A stretch of DNA of 64,000 nt from Gemmataceae bacterium (GTDB lineage Bacteria; Planctomycetota; Planctomycetia; Gemmatales; Gemmataceae). This document shows, in pieces, positions 58,934 through 64,000 of the stretch; within the stretch, counting starts at the first letter, position 1; every line of letters begins with the position of its first letter. The notes below the pieces were generated by a model. The model was given only the letters and a program-made list of their open reading frames with translations. It had not been told where the DNA came from and did not search any database. The stretch lies in NCBI GenBank assembly GCA_022842245.1, contig JALHPZ010000024.1, positions 1-64,000 on the forward strand. The letters are read 5' to 3'. Both the position numbers and the translations under genes were made by a program.

Positions 58934-59758
58934 ATGGACACGAAGGAACGCGGCTTCACCCGCAGCGAACGCGGCAGCCTCGGCGTCGAGGCGATCCGCC
59001 ACAACCCGTACCAGCCACGCAAGCAGTTCGACGACGAGGACCTCAAGCAACTCCGCGACAGCATCAAGACCCACGGCGTCTTGCAACCGCTCGTCGTCCG
59101 TCGCGTGAACGACGGCTTCCAGCTCATCGCCGGTGAGCGCCGTCTGCGGGCCGCCCAGCAGGCCGGCCTGGCAAACGTGCCCGTCCACATCGTCGAATTC
59201 AACGACCAGCAGGTCTACGAAGCCGCCCTCGTCGAGAACATCCAGCGCGCCGACCTCAACCCGATCGAAAAGGCGCAGGGCTTCAAGGACTACCTCGACC
59301 GCTTCAAGATGACGCAGGACCAGCTCGGCACGAAGCTCGGCCTCGATCGCACCACGATCAGCAATCTCCTCGGCCTGCTCGCGCTGCCGGAGGAAGTGCA
59401 AACCGCCGTGCGCAACGGGCAGATCAGCCTCGGCCACGCGAAGGTCCTCAAAGGCGTGAACGGGGCCGACAAGCAGATCGCCCTCTGCAAGCTGATCCTC
59501 CTGCAGGGTCTCTCGGTCCATGCGCTCGAGCAGCTCGTGAAGCACCAGAAGCAGGCGCAGGCGGAAGAGCCGGCCGCCGCGGCGAAGAAACCGGCCGTCG
59601 AGAAGACGGCCCATGTTTCGAGTCTGGAAGACGACCTCCGGAGGCGGTTCGCCTGCCGGGTGGAGATCAAGGTGAAGGCGAAGGACAAGGGCCAGATCGT
59701 GATCGACTTCGACACGAACGACGACTTCGAACGGATTCTCGGCCTGCTCGGGAAGTAA
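58934..59758 (+). CDS. parB: ParB/Spo0J-family chromosome-partition CTPase
   Basis: A 274-residue ParB. The N-terminal domain has HNPYQPRKQFDDEDLKQL, QPLVVRR and the CTP-binding box AGERRLRAAQQAGL, followed by ALVENIQRADLNPIEKAQGF. The central helix-turn-helix parS-binding domain has TQDQLGTKLGLDRTTISNLL and SLGHAKVLKG. A short C-terminal dimerisation segment ends the protein. GGGGACGG precedes the ATG. No parA is adjacent, which is unusual; a parS-like site lies just upstream. Confidence 0.93.
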   Translation: MDTKERGFTRSERGSLGVEAIRHNPYQPRKQFDDEDLKQLRDSIKTHGVLQPLVVRRVNDGFQLIAGERRLRAAQQAGLANVPVHIVEFNDQQVYEAALVENIQRADLNPIEKAQGFKDYLDRFKMTQDQLGTKLGLDRTTISNLLGLLALPEEVQTAVRNGQISLGHAKVLKGVNGADKQIALCKLILLQGLSVHALEQLVKHQKQAQAEEPAAAAKKPAVEKTAHVSSLEDDLRRRFACRVEIKVKAKDKGQIVIDFDTNDDFERILGLLGK

Positions 59759-59822
59759 ACCGCCGGACGCGCGAACCCGGCGCCGGTGTCGCGCGTCCTC
59801 ACTTTCGATACGATAGACCGAA

Positions 59823-59897
59823 CGGGGTGTAGCTCAGCTTGGCTAGAGCGCTTGCCTTGGGCGCAAGAAGTCGTCGGTTCAAATCCGGCCACCCCGA
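59823..59897 (+). tRNA. tRNA-Pro (anticodon UGG)
   Basis: A 75-nt cloverleaf. The acceptor CGGGGTG pairs with CACCCCG; the D-arm stem is GCTC/GAGC; the anticodon stem CTTGC/GCAAG holds the loop CTTGGGC, giving TGG; the T-arm is GTCGG-TTCAAAT-CCGGC. The discriminator is A; CCA is not encoded. The last 11 bases of the tRNA plus 4 beyond are repeated at 60407-60421. Confidence 0.95.
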
Positions 59898-59914
59898 TTC
59901 GCTTCGCGAATAGA

Positions 59915-59967
59915 GAGGAGACGCGAGACAGGAGTGAGTGGAACGAACTCCTGTCTCGCGTCTCCTC
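59915..59967. repeat. GAGACGCGAGACAGGAGT palindrome
   Basis: Perfect 21-bp arms at 59915-59935 and 59947-59967 enclose an 11-nt loop. The hairpin lies between tRNA-Pro and the four-helix-bundle gene and could terminate tRNA transcription. GAGACGCGAGAC-type palindromes are recalled as dispersed planctomycete repeats. Confidence 0.75.
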
Positions 59968-59998
59968 GGTCTCCTTTCTCCTTTCCGTTCTCCTCTAT

Positions 59999-60361
59999 AT
60001 GGCATTCACATTCGAGAAGCTGATCGTTTATCAGAAAGCGATCGATTTCGCGGATCAAGTTTGTTCGCAGACCGAACAGTTTTCTCGCGGGTACGGCTTT
60101 CTGGTCGATCAATTGAACCGCGCCGCCCTATCCGTTGCCGCAAATATTGCCGAAGGCAATGGCCGATTCACCAAACCGGATCGGAAGAATTTCTTCGGCA
60201 TAGCCCGAGGTTCCGTACAGGAATGCGTGCCACTGCTGGAGTTGGCAAAACGCCGGCATCTGATTTCGGAATCAACTCATTCTGAAATGAAAGAACGGTT
60301 GGAAGAAATCGCCCGAATGTTGTCGGGATTGATCAATGGTTTGGAAAATCGATCAGTCTGA
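59999..60361 (+). CDS. Four-helix-bundle (S23/IVP-type) protein
   Basis: A 120-residue protein of the S23/four-helix-bundle family (TIGR02436-like). It begins FEKLIVYQKAIDFADQV and has the diagnostic QLNRAALSVAANIAEGNGRF and FFGIARGSVQEC motifs. The family was first described from intervening sequences in 23S rRNA genes and also occurs as solitary genes; its function is unknown. Here it sits inside an insertion at a tRNA 3' end. Confidence 0.93.
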   Translation: MAFTFEKLIVYQKAIDFADQVCSQTEQFSRGYGFLVDQLNRAALSVAANIAEGNGRFTKPDRKNFFGIARGSVQECVPLLELAKRRHLISESTHSEMKERLEEIARMLSGLINGLENRSV

Positions 60362-60437
60362 TTGATCCGACTTCACATCCCCAAATAGCTGCAATCAAAT
60401 TCTGTTGGCCACCCCGATTCGGCGGGCCGTTTTCGTT

Positions 60438-61178
60438 TCACACGGGCCGAAAGCGATAGACCCGGTTCGGTTCCGAACAGACGAAGAGTGTCCCGTCGCG
60501 ATCGCGTGCGATGCCTTCGGCCTGCTCGACATCCTCCGGCAGGCCGTGCCGACCCTTCTTCAGCTCGATCGTGAGGACCCGCACGCCGGCCGAATCGAAC
60601 GCCGCCGCGAGTCGCGATTCGTGGCTGAGCAGCCACAGCCAGCCGCTGGATGGGTCGAAGAACGAATCCGACAGGTCGTCGAAATCGTCGAGGTCTAGCG
60701 GCCAATCGCGCGTATCCCGTGGCGACGTTCCGAACAGCGGTTGTACCCGGAAAACTGTCGGCGGCTTATCCTCGCGCACGGCGTACATCGTGTCCGACTT
60801 CGCGTCGTAACTCACGCCTTCCAGGCCCTTGTTCTTCTTCGATTTCACATTCAGCTCGATGCCGGGATGCACGCGTTGAACCGTGGCCGAATCAACGGAC
60901 AGTTCGATCAGGGTGATCCGGAACGCCTTCTCTTCGGCGACGAGAAACCGGTTCCCGTCCACGGAACACAATCCCTCGGCATCCTCGAATCCGGGCAGCT
61001 TCACTTCGCGAACGAACTGGCCGCGATCGGTGAATTCCACGAGGCGGACGTCGTCGTCGGTGATCGTCCAGAGGTGCCCGGTCCCGGCATGGACCGCCAG
61101 CGCCGAGGCATCCTTGCGGACGGTGGGAATGTCGAAGACACCATCGAATTGAAACGTCGTTCGGGGTGAACTCGCCAT
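60438..61178 (-). CDS. SdiA-regulated-domain / esterase-like phytase protein
   Basis: A 246-residue predicted beta-propeller of the SdiA-regulated family. Typical features are DASALAVHAGTGHLWTITDD, then LPGFEDAEGLCSVDGNRFLV with AEEKAFRITLIEL, and NKGLEGVSYDAKSDTMYAVRE; the acidic residues form calcium-type sites. No signal peptide is visible, unlike many relatives. The role is unknown. It ends just beyond the distal tRNA-end repeat. Confidence 0.85.
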   Translation of the reverse strand: MASSPRTTFQFDGVFDIPTVRKDASALAVHAGTGHLWTITDDDVRLVEFTDRGQFVREVKLPGFEDAEGLCSVDGNRFLVAEEKAFRITLIELSVDSATVQRVHPGIELNVKSKKNKGLEGVSYDAKSDTMYAVREDKPPTVFRVQPLFGTSPRDTRDWPLDLDDFDDLSDSFFDPSSGWLWLLSHESRLAAAFDSAGVRVLTIELKKGRHGLPEDVEQAEGIARDRDGTLFVCSEPNRVYRFRPV

Positions 61179-61303
61179 GCCGCCAATCTACCCGCGAATG
61201 GCGCGATCGTCCGCGAACCGTCCGGAATTGCGCGAACCTCCGGTCGGGAATACGATCCCTACGGACTGGACCGAGATCCCCAAGGCTGGCGGGCAACCCT
61301 CCC

Positions 61304-62083
61304 GTGAACTCCGATCCCAATACACATCCCTCCGTCTTCGAGGACGGCGACGCTTACGATCTGATCCTTGCCGATATTCCCTACGGTCGGGATTTCTACG
61401 TGGAACTCGCGCGCGAGGCGAAGGGGCCGGTGCTGGACGTCGCCTGCGGCACGGGGCGCATCCTGCTGCCTTGCCTCCAGGCCGGCGTGGATATCGAAGG
61501 CGTGGACCTCTTCGAGCCGATGCTGGCACGACTGCGAACGAAGGCCGCCGCTCTGGAGTTGAATCCGAAGTTGCACCGGGCCAACATGGCCGACTTCCGG
61601 CTCGACCGACGGTTCGCGCTCGTCATGATTCCCTTCAACGCTTTCATCCACAACATGACGGCGGACGATCAGATCCGCTGCCTGAGGACGTGCCGCGAGC
61701 ACCTTCTGCCCGGCGGACTGCTGGCGTTCGACACGTTCTTCCCGTCGCACGCGATCGTCGGGGCTCCGGAGAATACCCGTGTCCTCGAAGGCGAACTGCC
61801 GCACCCGACCACCGGCCTGCCAATGCGCATGTACGACACGCGCACCTTCGACCGCGTCGCCCAGACGCAGCACTCGCTGAACGAACTGGAACTACTGGAT
61901 GCCGACGGGAACATCGTCGATGTGAAACGGACTCGGAGCGAATCACGGTACGTCTACAAAAACGAAATGGAACTGCTGCTGCGCCTCGCCGGCTTCGCGC
62001 GATGGGAGATCGCGGGCGACTTCGACCGCCGCCCGCTGACCCGGGAAACCGACGCGATGATCGTGCTGGCGTGGAACGCCTGA
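61304..62083 (+). CDS. Class I SAM-dependent methyltransferase
   Basis: A 259-residue methyltransferase starting at GTG 61304. SAM motif I is VLDVACGTGRILLPC; motif II is DIEGVDLFEPMLARLRTKA; later come FALVMIPFNAFIHN and CREHLLPGGLLAFDTF. The C-terminal beta-rich part is typical of small-molecule methyltransferases of the Methyltransf_25 group. The substrate is unknown. Confidence 0.9.
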   Translation: MNSDPNTHPSVFEDGDAYDLILADIPYGRDFYVELAREAKGPVLDVACGTGRILLPCLQAGVDIEGVDLFEPMLARLRTKAAALELNPKLHRANMADFRLDRRFALVMIPFNAFIHNMTADDQIRCLRTCREHLLPGGLLAFDTFFPSHAIVGAPENTRVLEGELPHPTTGLPMRMYDTRTFDRVAQTQHSLNELELLDADGNIVDVKRTRSESRYVYKNEMELLLRLAGFARWEIAGDFDRRPLTRETDAMIVLAWNA

Positions 62084-62095
62084 TTCCCGTCTGGC

Positions 62096-63184
62096 TCAGT
62101 TGAACAGGAAGTGGCAGATGTCGCCGTCCTGCATGATGTAGCTCTTGCCTTCGATGCGGAGCTTGCCGGCTGCACGGATTTCCTTCTCGCCCTTGTACTG
62201 TTCCAGGTCGGCGAGCGAGTAGATTTCGGCGCGGATGAAGCCCTTCTCGAAGTCGGTGTGGATCACGCCGGCCGCCTGCGGAGCCGTGGCGCCGACTGGC
62301 ACCGTCCAGGCGCGCACTTCCTTCTCCCCGGCCGTGAAGTAGCTTTGCAGCCCGAGCGTGCGGTACGCCTCGCGCGTCAGCACCGCGAGTGCCGGTTCCG
62401 TCAGCCCGCTCGCCGCGAGCATCTCCTTGCGGTCCGCCTCGTCCAGTTCGGCGATCTCCGCTTCGAGCTTCGCGCAGACCGGCACCACGCCCGCTCCCAC
62501 CTTCGCCGCGAACTCCCGCACCGCCATCACCAGCGGTGCCTGGCCCTGCAGGTCCGTCTCCTCCACGTTCGCCACGTACAGGATCGGCTTCGCGCTCAGC
62601 AGCCCGTAGGACGCCACGATCTTCCGTTCGTCCGCGTCCCACTTCCCCTTGCGCAGCGGCTCGTTGTCCGCGAGCATCGCCTTGCACTTCTTCAGCACCT
62701 CCACCTTCGCCAACATTTCCTTGTCGCCGCCCTTCGCCGCGCGCTCCGCCTTCGGCAGCGCCGCGTCGACCGTCTGCTCGTCCGCCAGCAGCAGTTCGAT
62801 TTCGACCGTCTCGATGTCCGACACCGGATCGACCTTTCCGGCGACATGGACGATGTCCGGGTCCTCGAAGCAACGGCAGACCTGCAGGATGGCATCGACC
62901 TCGCGGATGTGGCTGAGGAACTTGTTGCCGAGGCCCTGGCCTTCGCTCGCGCCCTTCACGATGCCGGCGATGTCGACGAGCTTCAGCGCCGTCGGCACGA
63001 GCTTCTTCGGCACGATGTACTTGCTGATGCGCGCGAGGCGGTCGTCCGGCACGGGGACGATGCCTTCGTTCGGTTCAATCGTGCAGAAGGGGTAGTTGGC
63101 GCTCTGGGCCTGTTTCGATTGCGTGAGGGCGTTGAAGAGGGTGCTCTTGCCGACGTTGGGCAGCCCGACGATGCCAGCTTCCAT
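62096..63184 (-). CDS. ychF: Redox-regulated ATPase/GTPase YchF (Obg-like)
   Basis: A 362-residue Obg-family NTPase. G1 is GLPNVGKSTLFNALT, then the switch region PFCTIEPNEG, G3 LVDIAGIVKGASEGQGLGNKFL, a NVEE segment in place of NKxD (hence ATP preference), and the C-terminal TGS-like domain FFTAGEKEVRAWTV-type (here SYFTAGEKEVRAW) ending GDICHFLFN. It associates with ribosomes and stress responses. Confidence 0.97.
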   Translation of the reverse strand: MEAGIVGLPNVGKSTLFNALTQSKQAQSANYPFCTIEPNEGIVPVPDDRLARISKYIVPKKLVPTALKLVDIAGIVKGASEGQGLGNKFLSHIREVDAILQVCRCFEDPDIVHVAGKVDPVSDIETVEIELLLADEQTVDAALPKAERAAKGGDKEMLAKVEVLKKCKAMLADNEPLRKGKWDADERKIVASYGLLSAKPILYVANVEETDLQGQAPLVMAVREFAAKVGAGVVPVCAKLEAEIAELDEADRKEMLAASGLTEPALAVLTREAYRTLGLQSYFTAGEKEVRAWTVPVGATAPQAAGVIHTDFEKGFIRAEIYSLADLEQYKGEKEIRAAGKLRIEGKSYIMQDGDICHFLFN

Positions 63185-63247
63185 GGATGGTTTCGATCCG
63201 GTTTGGAAAAAGTCAAACCGGTAGGGTATGGCGCGGGCCGCAAACGG

Positions 63248-64000
63248 TCAGGCGGAAGAGGTGGACTGGCCGGGAACTTCATGCATCAGGTCCGCGAGCG
63301 CCGAACGGAGTTCCTGGAATCGGAACTCGAAACCAAGGTCGAGGAGCCGCTGTGGAAGGACGTATCGGCCATAGAGTGCCAGTTCGGGATCGGTGCGCAT
63401 CAGGAGCGGGGCGCCGAGGCGAACCATCCACGCGAACGCCGGCAAGCCGAACGGTATGCCCATCGCACGGCGCAGCGCCCGCATGAACTCGCGATTCGAC
63501 ACGGGCTGCGGCGACGAGGCGATGTACGCGCCGCGCACCGCGGGGTCGACGAGGACGCGCTCGAAGAGGCGATTCAGATCGGTTTCGTGGATCCAACTCA
63601 TCCCCTGTGTGCCCGATCCGACGGTGCCGCCCAGTCCGAATCGCACGAGCCACTTCAAACGGGACAAGGCCCCGCCGCCGGCGCCTCGATCGCGGCCGAC
63701 GACGAAACTCGTCCGCAAAACTACGCCGCGCTGTTCGGGGAGTAGCGCGTTTTGGAATTCGGCCTCCCAGGCCTTCGCGACGAATGGCGCAAGACCGACT
63801 CCGAACGCGGCGTCTTCGGTGCACACGACGGTCGGCGGATCGCCGTAAATGTGGGCCGTGGCCATCTGCGCCCAGACCGGCGGCGGGCGTTCGACGGACC
63901 GGCACGCGAGGCCGAGAACGCGCGTGGACTCGACGCGTGAGCGGAGGATTTCGTCTTGATGGTCCGGCGTCTTGATGCAGTCGACGGTGCGGCCGACGAG
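63248..64000 (-). CDS. TIGR01777-family NAD(P)-dependent epimerase, N-terminally truncated
   Basis: The frame runs from the window edge (no start visible) to a stop at 63248, at least 250 residues. It begins GRTVDCIKTPDHQDEILRSR, then VESTRVLGLA, matching the TIGR01777 (SulA-type) short-chain dehydrogenase group, continues through AHIYGDPPTVVCTEDAAFG and WIHETDLNRLF, and ends with the DUF1731 C-terminal domain (LPQRLLDLGFEFRFQELRSA). The Rossmann N-terminus lies outside the window. The substrate is unknown. Confidence 0.88.
   Translation of the reverse strand, partial: LVGRTVDCIKTPDHQDEILRSRVESTRVLGLACRSVERPPPVWAQMATAHIYGDPPTVVCTEDAAFGVGLAPFVAKAWEAEFQNALLPEQRGVVLRTSFVVGRDRGAGGGALSRLKWLVRFGLGGTVGSGTQGMSWIHETDLNRLFERVLVDPAVRGAYIASSPQPVSNREFMRALRRAMGIPFGLPAFAWMVRLGAPLLMRTDPELALYGRYVLPQRLLDLGFEFRFQELRSALADLMHEVPGQSTSSA

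Larger units (their letters stand above)
59887..60421 (+). mobile_element. Small insertion bounded by tRNA-Pro 3'-end repeats
   Basis: GGCCACCCCGATTCG occurs at 59887-59901 (tRNA end) and again at 60407-60421, the arrangement left by integration at a tRNA 3' end. The intervening 505 bp are less GC-rich, hold a palindrome (59915-59967) and the four-helix-bundle gene, and have no integrase. The sequence after the distal copy looks like the original tRNA trailer. Confidence 0.6.

Noticed and set aside
59759..59822. parA or a second tRNA next to parB
   Set aside because: The gap between parB and tRNA-Pro is only 64 bp and no other cloverleaf or Walker-box gene is found in the flanking 2 kb.
62111..63745. 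544-residue plus-strand open frame antisense to ychF and the epimerase
   Set aside because: It spans two clearly coding minus-strand genes and has shadow composition.

Overview
The window looks like chromosomal DNA of a planctomycete, most likely a Gemmata-like lineage (Gemmataceae). Composition is uniformly GC-rich with heavy codon bias, so most long antisense reading frames are shadows. Family content is typical of the group: two very large Ser/Thr kinases with TPR tails and a DWG motif, Uma2/DUF820 proteins, DUF1080, DUF1571, DUF4058 and DUF6807 (PmoA-like) proteins, a Cys/Val/Thr-rich YTV-type envelope protein, an ECF sigma/anti-sigma pair, and many dispersed palindromic intergenic repeats. 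No rRNA, CRISPR array, intact transposase or prophage was seen.

Layout. 1-5.3 kb: a minus-strand run of dtd, a zinc-ribbon/TIR-like membrane protein, a ThiF-type E1-like enzyme and a truncated unknown protein, then plus-strand DedA and AcpH. 5.3-16.6 kb: secreted proteins of unknown role, rsgA-VOC, a DEDDh exonuclease, DUF2256, DUF6807 and DUF4139-like proteins. 16.6-24.1 kb: aldo/keto reductase, an FHA-GAF-HD-GYP signalling protein, a 1050-residue kinase and a PEP-CTERM-like protein whose tail has been duplicated around a REP-like hairpin. 24.1-32.1 kb: DUF1080, an orphan antitoxin-like protein, WD40, an esterase, MarC, FkbM, and an aquaporin-arsC-rpiA operon, then an M50 protease. 32.1-39.2 kb: two decayed genes, folE, a fused FAD/Fe-S oxidoreductase, Uma2, moaD-moaE and a histidine phosphatase. 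39.2-47 kb: a second giant kinase, a kinase-tail remnant, an FG-GAP protein with DGTSNI repeats, anti-sigma and sigma factors, and a DUF1571 lipoprotein. 47-57 kb: response regulator-groES, an RRM protein, infA, a metallophosphatase, a probable selenoprotein, an aminotransferase, Uma2 and polX. 57-64 kb: a PseG-like protein, a parS-like site, parB, tRNA-Pro with a small insertion at its 3' end, ychF and a truncated epimerase.

Main points for follow-up. (1) A carboxymuconolactone-decarboxylase/AhpD-like gene (51681-52952) has an in-frame TGA exactly where the second Cys of its CxxC site is expected. A hairpin with a GGTC apical loop follows at SECIS-like distance, so it is a candidate CxxU selenoprotein. 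(2) A near-canonical parS 16-mer lies inside a long inverted repeat upstream of a parB that has no parA next to it. (3) The last bases of tRNA-Pro(UGG) are repeated about 520 bp downstream and flank a lower-GC insert carrying a four-helix-bundle gene. (4) Dispersed intergenic repeats have been incorporated into coding sequence at least three times: an oxidoreductase linker, an aquaporin tail and a PEP-CTERM-protein tail. (5) A NIP-type aquaporin is paired with an arsenate reductase. All assignments rest on reading the sequence and on recalled family features; no database search was run.
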